This document shows positions 35,468 to 46,935 of a DNA stretch of 64,000 nt, in pieces. The stretch spans positions 10,812,501-10,876,500 of the forward strand of contig BSBN01000293.1 in NCBI GenBank assembly GCA_027924645.1. The letters are read 5' to 3'. Every line of letters starts with the position of its first letter. The first letter of the stretch is position 1. A model generated the notes under the pieces. It saw nothing but the letters and a program-made list of their open reading frames with translations, had not been told where the DNA came from and ran no database searches. Position numbers and translations under genes: made by a program. This stretch comes from Cunninghamia lanceolata (lineage: Eukaryota > Streptophyta > Pinopsida > Cupressales > Cupressaceae).

Positions 35468-38400
35468 ATGGCAAGCACATTAAGGAGAATAGAGCTAGAT
35501 AAAGTTTCTGGTAACAATTTTGAGATGTGGAAGTTTAAGATGTAAGATCTATTAATTGACAAAGATCTATCAGATGCTATTAATGAGAATGTTTCAAGGC
35601 ATAAAAATGCTACTTTGGCTTCTCAATATGATGTTATCAACTGTAAAGCCAAGGGTCTAATTAGATTATGCTTGCTAGATTTTATTTTAATCAATATCTA
35701 TGAAGATCCCTCTATGAAGTAATATGGAAGAAACTTGGTGAGATATATCAAGCCAAATCTTTAGTGAACAAGATTTTCTTTAGGAAGAAGTTGTATTCCT
35801 TGAGAATGGAAGAGGGTTAATGAATTGTAGACCACATAGAAGCATTTAATATGTTGATGGCTAAATTAGCATCAGTTGGTGTTTAAACATCGATGAGGAG
35901 GAGAGATGTCAGATCTTGCTTTGTTCTTTTCTTAATTCATGGGATTCTCTTGTTATGGTTATTGGGAGTACTTTAGTTGTCTTGAAAGTTGAAGATGTTG
36001 TGGGTTATTTTCTTTTTGAAGAGATGAGGAGGAATGTATCCATTAGTGCCAAAGAGGCCCTAAATTTTACTTGAAGACCTAAAGAAAGGGGTAAGAAGAA
36101 CAAGAAGCATGACAAATCAAAATCCAAGTCCAAGGGGAGATCCAAACCTCCTGGGAAGTCTAAAGTTATTTGTTAGAATTGTGGTAAGCCTATGCACTTT
36201 CATAAGGAGTGAAAAGAAGAAAAGAAGAAGAAAAATAAGAAATTTGATTATGATTCTGAATCTGATAAGGAAGATAGTGATGCATTCATTATAGCTTTGG
36301 CTACTCGTGCAGGTGATGATGCATAGTTAATTGACTTAGGTGCATCTTTTCATATGACCTCTAATAGAGATTGGGTTATTGAACATGAAGAATTTGATGG
36401 AGGTAAGGTGTACTTGGGTGATGATTCTTGTTTAAATATTATTGTCTATGGTAAAGTTAAAATTAGATTTCTTGATGGTAGAGTAAAAAATATTAATGTT
36501 GTGTTGCATATCCCTAGGTTAGCATGAAATTTATTATCTGTGAGAAAACTAATAGATGTAGGTGTCTAGGTAGTCTTTTCTGATGTAGGATGTAAGATGG
36601 TTAGAGATGCTATGGTTATTTCTAGAGGTGTTAAATTTGGCACATTGTATAAGCTTGATGCATACATTGTTGAGTGCAATAGTACTTTTGTGAAAAGAAC
36701 TTGTCTATGAATACTTTGTTGGAAAAAGAGATAGTTTCCTCTTCAGTGGATGGTCATGGATTTTGGGTATCTAATGGTGCTCTTTCTTCTAAATCAAAAC
36801 TACCTACAAAGAATACTATGTTATGGAATGAGTGACTTGGCCACATTGGATAGAAGGGTCTAAGGACCTTGAAAACTAAAAACCTTGTTGAAGGGTTTAC
36901 TGATTGTAATCTTGATTTTGATTTATGTGAGCATTGTATTTATGGTAAACAAAACTATGTTTAGTTTTGATTTAATCCTCTTAAACCTTTTGGTGTTTTG
37001 GATCTTATTCATTCTGATGTGTTTGGTGCTATAGATGTTCCTTCCATTAGAAAATCCACATATTATGTTTCATTTATTGATGATTATAGTAGGACATGGG
37101 TATATTTGTTAAAGAGTAAATCTAATCATTTCAATTGATTTAAAGAATTTAAAGCAATGGTTAAGTTGTAGACTAGAAAGAAAATGAAATATTTAAGGAT
37201 TGATAATGGTGGTGAATTTTTCTCTAATAATTTTGATAGATTATGTAAAGCTTGTGGAGATAGAAGACAACTCTATATTCTCTACAATAGAATGGAGTTG
37301 CAGAAAGAATGAACATGACATTGATGGAGAAGGCTAGGAGTATGCTTAGTGGTGTTGGTCTAGAACAAAAGTTTTGGACTGAAGCTATTGCCACTATTTT
37401 CTACCTGATTAATAGGTCTCCTACATCAACTCTTGTTGATAAAATGCCTATGGAGGTATAGTTAGGTTACAAGCCTTCATTGAGACATCTTAGAGTTTTT
37501 GGTTGTGAGGCATATGGATATGTGCAAAAGGAGAAGGGAACAAAGTTAGAGAAAAAGGTTGTGAAATGTATCTTCATTGGTTATAGGGTGCTGCCACAAT
37601 AATGGGTTACACTTTCTGGGACATCCTGATTTTTGTTGAAATCACATATTTTTAGAAAATATAATGATTTAAGCCTTGAAAGGTTCCATTTAAAGGATTT
37701 TAATTGAAGAGGGTTTGATCAAACCCCCTTAGATTCAAACCCCCTTGGATAGAACCCCGCTAGTTTTAAACCATACCTATAATGGAATCTCCTCTACACC
37801 TATCAAAATGCTGATAAAAAACCACTTTTGATTTACCTTTTTGGGGATCAAATGAATTCATTTAAAATTTATGTTTTGTAAGTATGTAGTCCTTATTATA
37901 AGCTTCCCAAAAAGTATAATTTTAACTATATTTAATTTGATTATTATATTTATTTTTTATTTCTTGTGAATGTAGGTTTTTCAATGAACATCAAGGTCTT
38001 TGTTTCACACATATGGAAAAATAGGAAAATAGAGAAAAAAAATTCTAAAAAATACATGTCCTCTAGGTATTGATGTTCTTATTCCAACAATTTTTTTTAA
38101 TTCTAATACATACAAAAAAAGTTATGTTGGACATAATACACCTATGTCTAAATTATAATTGGTTTGACTTCAAAACTTAATTTTAAAAAAATTCAATAAA
38201 ACATTAGGAAACCAAATGCATCCTTTAGATATCAGTGTTACCAATCTAAATTCAAAAGAATCAGAATTTTATCCTTTGTAGAAAAAAAGTTATGTGCGAC
38301 AGAATAAACATCACTTTAAAAAATATTGTTTACTATTTAAAACTAGTTATCAGAGGAGACACAAATTTTTTTACAATTTAACTCCAATTTTTTAAAAAAA

Positions 38401-38690
38401 TATATTTAGAATCTACAGACAAAATTCACAAATCACTAGTTCACATCATCTTCAAATTCCTAACAGTTTAGGGGCTATAGGTGTTGGAAAGTGAAGATTT
38501 AGTTCAAAATATTGATTTCAATGTCAAGTTTGGCCAAAAAGTGTAACCCATTATTGTGGGATGACCCTACAATTATGGTGTGAAAGGATACAAGCTTTGG
38601 GATCTTGTTGCACATAAGGTAATATACAGTAGAAGTGTGATTTTTAGAGAAACTAAACCTTCTTTTGTTTAATCTGCTTTATCATTTATT
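35468..38690 (+). pseudogene. Element E: decayed Tnt1-like copia gag-pol
   Basis: The start is the ATG at 35468 (MASTLRRIELDKVSGNNFEMW). Gag resembles the Tnt1 type rather than the A/B/C type. A degenerate zinc knuckle (NCGKPMHFHKE, near 36180), protease (LIDLGASFHMTS, near 36330; Asp-Thr/Ser-Gly altered to DLG), integrase zinc region (near 36830-36960) and integrase core (HSDVFGA near 37012, RIDNGGEF near 37195) follow. Many stops and frameshifts break it. A 984-bp DNA transposon sits at 37584-38567; coding resumes exactly after it (YNYGVKGYKLWD) and ends near 38660. RT, RNase H and the 3' LTR are missing. Confidence 0.85.
37584..38567. mobile_element. Non-autonomous DNA transposon (MITE-like, 984 bp) in element E
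   Basis: Ends are imperfect inverted repeats of about 35 bp: left GGGTGCTGCCACAATAATGG..., right complement GGGTCATCCCACAATAATGG..., with CCACAATAATGGGTTACACT perfect in both. TA flanks both sides (37582-37583, 38568-38569); removing the insert plus one TA restores the E reading frame (GGT TAC AAT TAT GGT). No transposase ORF. A 16-bp perfect palindrome lies at 37711-37726. The TA duplication fits Tc1/mariner-type transposition, but the exact end (37584 or 37586) is ambiguous. Confidence 0.8.
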
Positions 38691-38699
38691 TAAGGGAGT

Positions 38700-38787
38700 A
38701 AGAAGATTTAGTTGATAAAGTTAATCTGGAATAAAGTTTTGGGATATACTGATTCACCCATTCTTAGTATATCATTGTGTTCTAACA
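38700..38787 (+). repeat. Element F: truncated 5' LTR end
   Basis: Only the last part of an LTR survives, ending ...GTGTTCTAACA before the PBS. The terminal hairpin GATATACTGA/TTAGTATATC (38743-38752 with 38764-38773) is kept. The ending resembles H's LTR (GTGTTCATCA), suggesting one family. The left boundary with element E is approximate. Confidence 0.55.
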
Positions 38788-38789
38788 AT

Positions 38790-38801
38790 TGGTATTAGAG
38801 C
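38790..38801 (+). other. Element F: primer-binding site
   Basis: TGGTATTAGAGC, one base from the usual initiator tRNA-Met site and the same T variant as in element H. Confidence 0.82.
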
Positions 38802-38853
38802 TAAGTTCTTTGATGTAGCCTAATAGTTGAAGGTAGATCTTGGAATAGAACAC

Positions 38854-40534
38854 ATGGCTCAGAAGAATTCCTCTTCTAAAGCTCCAATATTTGATGGAAG
38901 TAACTTTGATTTTTGGATTGCAAGGATAGAAGCCTATCTGACCTCTCTAGAGTATGATGTTTGGAGTGCTATCATGAATGATTATGTTGAAACTAAACAT
39001 CCTATTATAGATGCGGATGTAATGAAGGCTCATGAAAACAATTCTAAAGCCAAGAATGCCATATTAAGTGGCCTGAGCAGTTTAGAGTTAGTCAAGGTTG
39101 TGCGGTGCAAGACAACAAATGATATATGGAAGAGGCTCCAAGATCTTTATGAAGGAAATGACACCATAAAGGAAGAAATATTACAATCCTACAAAACAAT
39201 GTTTGAGAATCTAAGGATGAAAGAAGAGGAGAACATTGCTAGCTACCTACACTGAGTAGATGAAGCAGTCAATGGAATCAGGAGTATGAGTGAAGATATA
39301 GCTGACTTTTTAGTGGTACATAAGGTATTGAGAACTCTCCCTCATAGGTTTTATTCAAAAGTATTTGCAATTTAAGAAGCCAAAGATTTGAAGAAACTTA
39401 CAATGGAAGAGCTATTTGGGTCCCTCACTTCTTGTGAGATGAGAAATGAAGTCATATGACTATGCCAAAGAGAAGATACTTTTAATACTGTGAAGAATGA
39501 AGGAACATTTGATGTATGCAATGAAGTTGAAGAAGAAGAAGCAAACTTTGTAAGGAAACCGAAAAGGTGTTCAAGAAAGTATAAAGGTAAGTTACCTTTT
39601 AAATGTTTTAATTGTGGTAAAATTGGTCATTATGCCACTAAATGTCCTTTTGGAGAAAATGAAAATAGCAACAAAGGTTTCAAGAGAAACAATTTCAAGA
39701 GGAATCTTCTTTCAAAAGAAGACTACAGTTCTGGAGAAGAATTAGATCACTACCTATTAGATGAGGAAAAAGGAGAATATCTATACATGGCCAAGGTGAT
39801 CTTAGATGGTTCAGACAAGACTACAGATGAAGAAGAATATGAAGTTGATTTTGAGGGTGAACTTGTTTCTACTCTTGAAGACTTGGATAGTGCAAGGAAA
39901 AAGAATCAAGAACAAAGTGCCTTGGTTGAAGCTAAGACAAAAGAATGTAGAAGACTTGAGAAGGAAATTCAATCACTCAAAAGGGAGTTGGAGAAGTCAA
40001 AGCTTGGAAGACTAGATGATACTGAATGTACAGATCTCATCATGTCTCAAGGAAGATCCCTTCATGCAAGACAATTCTCCATGAACAGGTTCAATCATGT
40101 TTTCTTTTGGTGGTCATAAGGCTATAGATTGCAAGTCTGAAATAAATAGAGGAAATCTTGTAAGTAGGAATCCTCTTGCTTCACTAGTGGATGTTAATTT
40201 GGTATGTCAAATTTGCAACAAGTTTGGACATATAGTAAGATATTGCAGGAGTGATTTGGTAAAAACAAAATCTCAGTTGATAGATGTTAATCAGCAAGCA
40301 GAGGAAAGTGATTCCTTCATAATACAGGAGATAGAGAATGGAGTTGAAGATTCAATTACTATCCAAACAACATTTCATGCTCAAGGGCAATCAAATCTCT
40401 GGGTGATAGACAGTGGATGCACACATCATATGACAGGTGACAAGAGAAAATTCATCAATCTTGGTAAGTGGAATGGTGGACTGGTCAGGTTTGGAGATAA
40501 CTCTTCTACAAAAATCACTGGAAAAGGTACTATA
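38854..40534 (+). pseudogene. Element F: extended copia Gag and start of protease
   Basis: Start ATG at 38854 (MAQKNSSSKAPIFDGSNFDFW). Order: UBN2-type Gag; first zinc knuckle CFNCGKIGHYATKC (39604-39645); acidic lead and coiled coil (about 39830-40020, VDFEGELVSTLEDLDSARKKN, then a Lys/Glu heptad-like run); a frameshift near 40095; a degenerate knuckle (FGGHKAIDC); another knuckle CQICNKFGHIVRYC (40205-40246); protease DSGCTHHMTG (near 40409). Stops at about 39253, 39373 and 39458. The coiled coil plus extra knuckles between Gag and protease are absent from A, B and C. The protease is cut by element D at 40535 and resumes at 46896. Confidence 0.85.
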
Positions 40535-42003
40535 TGTTGCAAGTATGTGCCTAATCAGGGTTGTCATTGATGTCAACATATCTGTGTTGTCATTGGTGTC
40601 AACTGTGCTCCTATCTTGGTGTTTTCTTGTAATAAGTAAGATGATTTGTCTTTACTTATGTAAGTAATCTTGATGTTGAGGATATTGAGAAAATTAGCTT
40701 CTCCAATAGAAACAGTCAGTTGCAGTGGAAACAATGTATTGCATAGAGAAGAATAGTCTAGAAGAATGCTCTGTATTTTCTGTAGAATGAGTATTTTTGT
40801 CTGTGGATTGGAAGTTATTTAGAAGTCCATCTAAAGATGCTATGTTCTGAGTTTGAGCCTCCAATATGAAGAATTGAGTGAGTTATGTTCACCAGAGTGA
40901 AAACAACTTTTTCCTATATGTTTGGCAAAGACAGGGAGAAAGTGTTATGCTCTCCTCTGCATTGAAGTATTTTGATCTGTGGTTCTAGATATAAGTTTGA
41001 GATAATGTTAAGTACCTTCAACTCCAATGGTTCATGATTTGATGGTCTGCAAGCTATCCTTTGTTTATGATAGTAGCTGACAGTGTTGTTCTTGTGCTCT
41101 GGTTTGAAGAATCTTCTTGACAGAGTGGTTAGAGATCATGCGGTTGTTCCTGATGATTACAATGTGCTTGTGGATGTCTCCTGATTGTGTTCCTACCTTT
41201 GGATTGGTCTAAAAAGAGAAGTATGGATCGTGAAAGAAGGATGTTCTTAGAAAACCTAGTGTTAACTCTAGTCTTGGCTGACTTGGTCATTTTCACTATT
41301 TGCGAAGATGCATTGAAGATTGTAGAAGCATGTTGTGGCATGGATGATTGGTGTGTTCATCATACTTCTCTACATCTTTCTTTAGCTAAATTTTGTAATA
41401 GGTCCAGACCTATTTTTGTGTATGTTTTGTAATGCCGACCTTGGAGATTGTTCCAATGGTTGATGAATGTAATGCCAACCTTGATGTACATTCCAAGGTT
41501 GATGAATTGTATAAAAGCATGTAAATAGAGTAGCAAAAAGGTGTGTGAGTGAGAATAAGAAGAGATAGAGTGAAGATGTGAAAGAATAGAGAAGAGAAAT
41601 TATATTGAGCTTCAATGGAACTAAATTCTATCATGGAGTAGATGCTACTTAATCAATTCACCACTTTGGTAGTGAGCCACCCCTTGGTAGTGAGCCACCC
41701 TTTGGTAGTGAGCTATTCTTTGCAGTGAGCAATTTGGGTAGTGAGCCTCTATTTTTTGGTATTGTTATAACTCATATTTCTGTGGGCTAACACTCACCAT
41801 GGTTTTTCCCTTTTAGGGTTTTCCACGTAAAAATCTGGTGTCTACTATGTTGGATGTGTGTTAATGATTAAGCTTATGGTTTCATGCTTTCATGATTAAA
41901 TCTGATTATAAGCAATTAAGTTGATGGTTTGATGTTCATATGAAGCTAAGTTTTTGTGACAACTGATTCACCCCCTCTCTCAGTTGTCTGATGTATTTCA
42001 ACA
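40535..42003 (+). repeat. Element D: 5' LTR
   Basis: Starts TGTTGCAAGTATGTGCC and ends ...ATTTCAACA before the PBS. TATA box TATAAAAG at 41510-41517. GGTTTTCCACGTAAAAAT box near 41818. Terminal hairpin GACAACTGA (41958-41966) / TCAGTTGTC (41980-41988). Confidence 0.92.
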
Positions 42004-42005
42004 AT

Positions 42006-42018
42006 TGGTATCAGAGCC
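42006..42018 (+). other. Element D: primer-binding site
   Basis: TGGTATCAGAGCC, perfect initiator tRNA-Met type, two bases after the LTR. Confidence 0.92.
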
Positions 42019-42061
42019 AAGTTCCTCGGTGATAAGCCTAACAACTTGAGGCTGATCCAGG

Positions 42062-42690
42062 ATGTCACACAAGAATTAATTATTTTTTAATTGTTTCAAG
42101 TATGGTGAAGTTGGACACTATGCATCCAGATGTCCAAAAAGAAACCCAAAAAAATTATGATGAAAACGGCAAAAGCAGAAAGTCCAAGAAAACATTTTAT
42201 GATGTTAAAGATGTTGAAGATGATGACTATTGTTTTATTTCAAAAGATGACAACTGCAAAAAGGATCTAGAGGTAAGTATTGACAATGAAGATACAAAGA
42301 ACTATTGGGTTATTGATAGTAGCTGCTCAAATCATATGACTGGTGATAAAGGCAAGTTTATTAATTTTGTTAAGAATGAAGAAGGATTAGTTAGATTTGG
42401 AGATGACCGTACCGCTAAAATATATGGAAAAGGTTCAATCAATTTTGATGGAAGACAACATATAGATAATATTCTCTATGTTGAAATCCTTAGACAAAAT
42501 CTCCTGAGTGTTGGACAATTGTGTAGAGAAGGATATAGTTTCATCTTTCAGAATGATACCTTTGAAATTAGAGACAAATTTGGAGCTGTAATAGCTGGTG
42601 GAAAAAGGACAGATGGAAATCTTTATCACCTTAGAGAAGGCAACATGATCTTCTCTATATCTCAAAATCATGAAAATTAGCTTTGGCATA
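42062..42690 (+). pseudogene. Element D: Gag remnant, zinc knuckle and protease
   Basis: The start region (ATGTCACACAAG at 42062) is followed at once by a stop and then a knuckle, CFKYGEVGHYASRC (about 42092-42133), so about 250 codons of Gag are deleted. The protease reads WVIDSSCSNHMTGDK with DSS instead of DSG, then VRFGDD and LLSVGQL. A stop ends it at 42678-42680, before LWHRKLSH. It resembles element A's protease. Confidence 0.82.
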
Positions 42691-43720
42691 GGAAATTGTC
42701 ACATCAATCCTAATGATCTAGCAAGGATAACCACAGCTCAAGTTGTGAAAGATCTGCCAGAGAGGGTACATTATAGCAATATCACCTACAATAAGTGTCA
42801 AGTTGAGAAGCAAGCAAGAAGAAGTCTATAGAATGAAGAAAGATCCTCATCTGGACTGATGGAGTTGGTTCAAACAAACCTCTGTGGACCTACAAGAGTA
42901 AAAAGTCTCCAAGATGACAGGTACTTTATGTTCTTTATTGATGATTATTCTAGAATGACTTGGGTTAGTTTGATCAAAGAAAGATTAGAAGCTCCAGATG
43001 CATTTGAAGCCTTCAAAACAATGGTTGAAGATGAGTTAAATGTGAAAATCAGATGTCTAAAGTCTTACAGAGGAGAAGATTTTACCTCTAAAAAATTCAA
43101 TATGTTGTGTGAGACTCATGGAATAAATAGACAGCTATCCAGAGAGAATAGAGTGATGGAAATAACTAGCAGGTTTGTTCAAGAAGCTGCAAAGATAATG
43201 ATAGAGGAAGCTGACCCACTGAAAGCATACCAGAAAGAAGCTATACATACTACTTTCTATATTCAAAACAAAGTTCAAGTCAAAGGTAATGATATCTAGA
43301 CTCATAAATTATGGTATGGAATAATACCTTGTAAAATATTTCAAAGTTTTTGGAAGCAAATGTTATATCAAAAGAGAGGAAGAGCTAGGCAAGTTTGATG
43401 CTAAGTATGATGAAGGAACTTTCCTTGGATACTCTACTATGATTAAGGCCTACTGGTGTTACAATAAAAGACTAAAAAAGATCATTGAGAGTGCAAATGT
43501 CAGGGTTGATGAGGATATACAGAAGTATTCAGAAATCAATAGGTTGTCTTATAATACAAGAAAGGAAAAGGTACTCACCAAAGAAGAGGATGATATTGAA
43601 GAGAAAAAAATGGAGAAAGATTACCAATATGAAGTAAAAGGACAAATGAATTGGTGTTTGATTGCCAATGCTGAATCTAAATCTATGTCTAAAGCCTGCA
43701 ACAATATAAATTCCTCTCAA
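42690..43720 (+). pseudogene. Element D: integrase with all catalytic positions lost
   Basis: Integrase similarity runs from the zinc region (near 42690-42830) through LCGPTRVKSLQDDRYFMFFI to [16 protein letters not shown] and FLGYSTMIKAYWCYNKRLKK. The first Asp (HTD) is Asn (QTN, near 42874), the second (SDRGGE) is Tyr (SYRGED, near 43065), and the QQNGVVER stretch holding the Glu is deleted or replaced. Frameshifts lie near 43300-43330 and 43400. Coding reaches the first RT-side residues (CLIANAESKSMSKACNN, near 43690) and then switches to the Gag-type module. Confidence 0.85.
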
Positions 43721-44800
43721 GAAGAATATCTGTCCACTGGAGAATCCAAAATTGATCTTGAAAATTTTGAAGAAGAAAACATAATTTCAAAAGTAAACAC
43801 AACAGAGGCAAATGAATGCATCAAAGAGTTAAAAAGACAAATCAAGGAACTTATGCAAAGAATTGAGGAAAGTAGTAAAGATTTGAAGTTGGCAAATGAA
43901 GAAAAAGAAAAAATGGAAGAATGCTTGAAAAACAAAACAAATGATTGCTTAAACCTTTAAGAAGAAGTTGTGGATTTGAAAGATGATCTGAACATGCATG
44001 GGTTCAACAACGCAAACTCAGTGTAAGTGTAGTCAAAGATGATAGACTAATGGATGAAGCAAGTTAGAAAGATCCTGATGACACAAATAGTATAAGACCT
44101 GAGAAGGATGAAAGTTCTAGCACATATCAAAAAAAGATTTTTGAGGTCAAAGACAAACCAACTCAAGACTAAAGGAGTAGATCAAGAAGATCTCAAGTCA
44201 GGCAACCAAATGCACAAAGGTATATATCTTTTAATGGTTACTATTATTCTTGTAGTAAATTTGGTCATAGGGCTACTCAATGTAGAAGTAGAATGAATCA
44301 AGATGTTTCATCTTTCTTTGGTAATTGTTTCAACTGCAAAAGAACTGGTCACATAGCAAGTGAGTGTAGGAGTATGACAAGAAATGGCTTTAACAGTATA
44401 AGGAAGACTCAATCTCTCAATGAAAAATTCTTTGCATGCAAATGTTTGGTCATAAAACAAATGAATGTAGAAATAGAATGATAAACTCCTTCAATGGGTA
44501 TTGTCATACATATAATGGATTTGGACATAGAGCCAACCAATGCAGATCCAGAATGAATGAGAGGAACCAAGGATAGGGAAGTATTGTGTGTTATGATTGC
44601 AACAAACTTAGACATATGGAAAATTTTTGTAGAAGCAAGGATGTGAAAAGAAACTACTATCCTAAAGAAAGGAAATTGAGAAGAAAAATGATAAGAGAAA
44701 GAAAAAAATTGATACGGTTGAAACTAAGAAAGAAATGGGCAAGATCTGGATCAAGAAAAATATGATTGAAGTCAAGGATGGGTCTGCATCAGCCTCTAGT
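43721..44800 (+). pseudogene. Element D: Gag-type coiled coil and five-knuckle array in place of RT
   Basis: After the integrase end the frame becomes an acidic/Lys-rich coiled coil (CIKELKRQIKELMQRIEESS, near 43820), interrupted at 43960. It is followed by five successive knuckles in shifting frames: CSKFGHRATQC (about 44253), CFNCKRTGHIASEC (about 44328), CKCFGHKTNEC, CHTYNGFGHRANQC (about 44505) and CYDCNKLRHMENFC (about 44595). The tail KKEMGKIWIKKNMIEVKDG (about 44730) matches element H. None of A, B or C has this module. No RT or RNase H motif is present. Confidence 0.8.
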
Positions 44801-45435
44801 GTAGATATTTCCTCTAGGAAGTAAATTAGGAGCTCTAGCTCAGGAGGAGCCCTATTGAAAACCTTTCCTCCCTGATCAAAAGATTGATGCTAATGACTCA
44901 ACATAAAGAGACATGGTCAAGGATCAGCAACAAAAGTCTAAGTTAGGACTGAGACTATATTTGAGAAGGATAAAAAGAAGAATTGTGCAAAAAGTTCAGA
45001 TTGACAAAAAAAATTATTCCCAGTACAGAACAAGTTTTCATGATGATTGACAGTACCTAATGAACTCTGAGGAAAATGGATATGAACCAGATGTGTCTTC
45101 ATGAAGCAATGAAGAAAAAGGAAAGAAAGTGTAGGATGAAGAAGCTCCAGAAGGGATTTTTAAGACCCATAGGACTTGTGCAAGAGCATCACACTGAAGA
45201 TCAAACCATTGGTGGCTGACAAAAGAGTTGGTTGCAAAAGTTCAAATTCTATCAGAGCAGCAACATGCAAGTATGTGCCCCTTGCCATTGATGTCAAAGG
45301 GGGAGAGAAATCATGTGAAAAACTTAGAAGAAGAAAAGAAGTGCAGACATGTAAAGAGAAAGGGGTAGAATCATGTCTTGATTTTATTTACAATTTTTTA
45401 CATCATATGTTGCCATCAATGACAAAGGGGGAGAT
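44801..45435 (+). other. Element D: 3' region and polypurine tract
   Basis: 44801-45240 is decayed sequence with short open stretches, no domain recognised. TGCAAGTATGTGCC at 45266-45279 copies the LTR start; a purine tract follows at 45296 on; the polypurine tract AAAGGGGGAGA is at 45424-45434. Arm 45405-45425 pairs with 45462-45482 in the LTR (two mismatches in 21). Confidence 0.7.
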
Positions 45436-46895
45436 TGTTGCAAGTATATGCCTAATCGGTGTTGTCATTAATGTCAACATATCTATGTTTTCATTGGTGT
45501 CAATTGTGCTCCTATCTTGGTTTTTGCTTGTAATAAGTAAGATGCTTTGTATTTACTTATGTAAGTAATCTTTATGTTGAGGATATTGAGGAAATTAGCT
45601 TCTCTGGTAGAAATAGTGAGTTGCAGTGGAAACAGTGTATTGCATACAGAAGAATAGTCTTGAAGAATGCTCCACATTTTCTGTACAATGAGTATTTTTT
45701 TCTATGGATTGGAAGTTATTTAGAAGTCCATCTGAAGATACTATGTTCTGAGTTTGAGCCTCCGGTATGAAGAATTTTATGTTCACCAGAGTGAAAACAT
45801 CTTTTTCGTGTATGTTTGGCAAAGATAAGGAGAAAGCATTCTGCTCTGCATTGAAGTATTTTGATCTGCGGTTCTAGATATAAGTCTGAGATAATGTTAA
45901 GTGCCTTCAACTCCAATGGTTCATGATTTGGTGGTCCGTAAGCTATCCTTTGTTTATGACAGTAGCTGACAGTGTTGTTCTTGTGCTCCGATTTGAAGAA
46001 TCTTCTTGATAGAGTGGTTAGAGATCGTGCGGTTGTTCCTGATGATTACAATGTGCTTGTGGTTGTCTCTTGATCATGTTCCTACCTTTGGATTGGTCCA
46101 CAAAGAGAAGTGTGGATCGTGAAAGAAGGATGTTCTTAGAAAACCTAGTTTTAACTCTAGTCTTGGCTGACTTGGTTGTTTTCACTATTTGTGGAGATGC
46201 ATTGAAGATTGTAGAAGTGTGTTGTGGGGTATTATTTTTGAGTCCCAGTTAAGGCATGGTGTGTTTATCATACTTCTCTACATCTTTCTTTAGCTAAATT
46301 TTGTAATAGGTCCAGACCTATTTTTGTGTATGTTTTGTAATGCCGAACTCAGAGATTGTTCCAATGGTTGATGAATGTAATGCCAACCTTGATGTACATT
46401 CCAAGGTTGATGAATTGTAATAAAGCATATAATTAGAGTAGCGAGAAGGTATGTGAGTGTGAATATGAAGAGATAAATGTGAAGGTGTGAAAGAGAAGAG
46501 CAAAGAAATTATATTGAGCTTCAATGGAACTGAATTCTGGCATGGAGTAGATGCTACTTAATCAGTTCACCACTTTGGCAGTGAGCCACCCTTTGGTAGT
46601 GAGCCATTCTTTGCACCCTGTAGGCAGTGAGCCTCTTTTTTTCAGTATTTTTATAACTCATATATTTCTGTGGGCTAACACCCACTGTGGTTTTTCCCTT
46701 TTAGGGTTATCCATGTAAAAATATGGTGTCTAATGTGTTGGATGTGTGTTTATGATTAAGCTTATGGTTTCATGCTTTCATGATTAAATCTGATTATAAG
46801 CAATTAAGTTCTTGATGGTTTGATGTTCATATGAAGCTAAGTTTTTGTGACAACTCATTCACACCCCACTCTCAATTGTTTGGTGTATTTCAACA
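45436..46895 (+). repeat. Element D: 3' LTR
   Basis: Starts TGTTGCAAGTATATGCC and ends ...ATTTCAACA. Collinear with the 5' LTR but clearly diverged; the TATA box is damaged (TAATAAAG near 46419) and the terminal hairpin partly lost (GACAACTCA / TCAATTGTT). Confidence 0.92.
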
Positions 46896-46935
46896 CTATA
46901 AGTATTGATGGAAAGTCTCAGACATGTGATGTTCT
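46896..46935 (+). pseudogene. Element F: protease continuation
   Basis: After D's duplication the F frame resumes as SIDGKSQTCDVL, the protease phrase equivalent to [12 protein letters not shown] in B. It is cut again after 40 bp by the start of a minus-strand LTR-like sequence. Confidence 0.75.

Larger units (their letters stand above)
40535..46895 (+). mobile_element. Element D: chimeric, non-autonomous copia element
   Basis: 6361 bp flanked by the perfect duplication CTATA (40530-40534 and 46896-46900). LTRs 1469 and 1460 bp. Inside: almost no Gag N-terminus, protease, integrase, then a Gag-type coiled coil and a five-knuckle array where RT and RNase H should be. LTRs of the A family frame the composite, so it moved as a unit. 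The two LTRs differ at about 8 of the first 76 bases, so it is much older than B. Confidence 0.9.
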
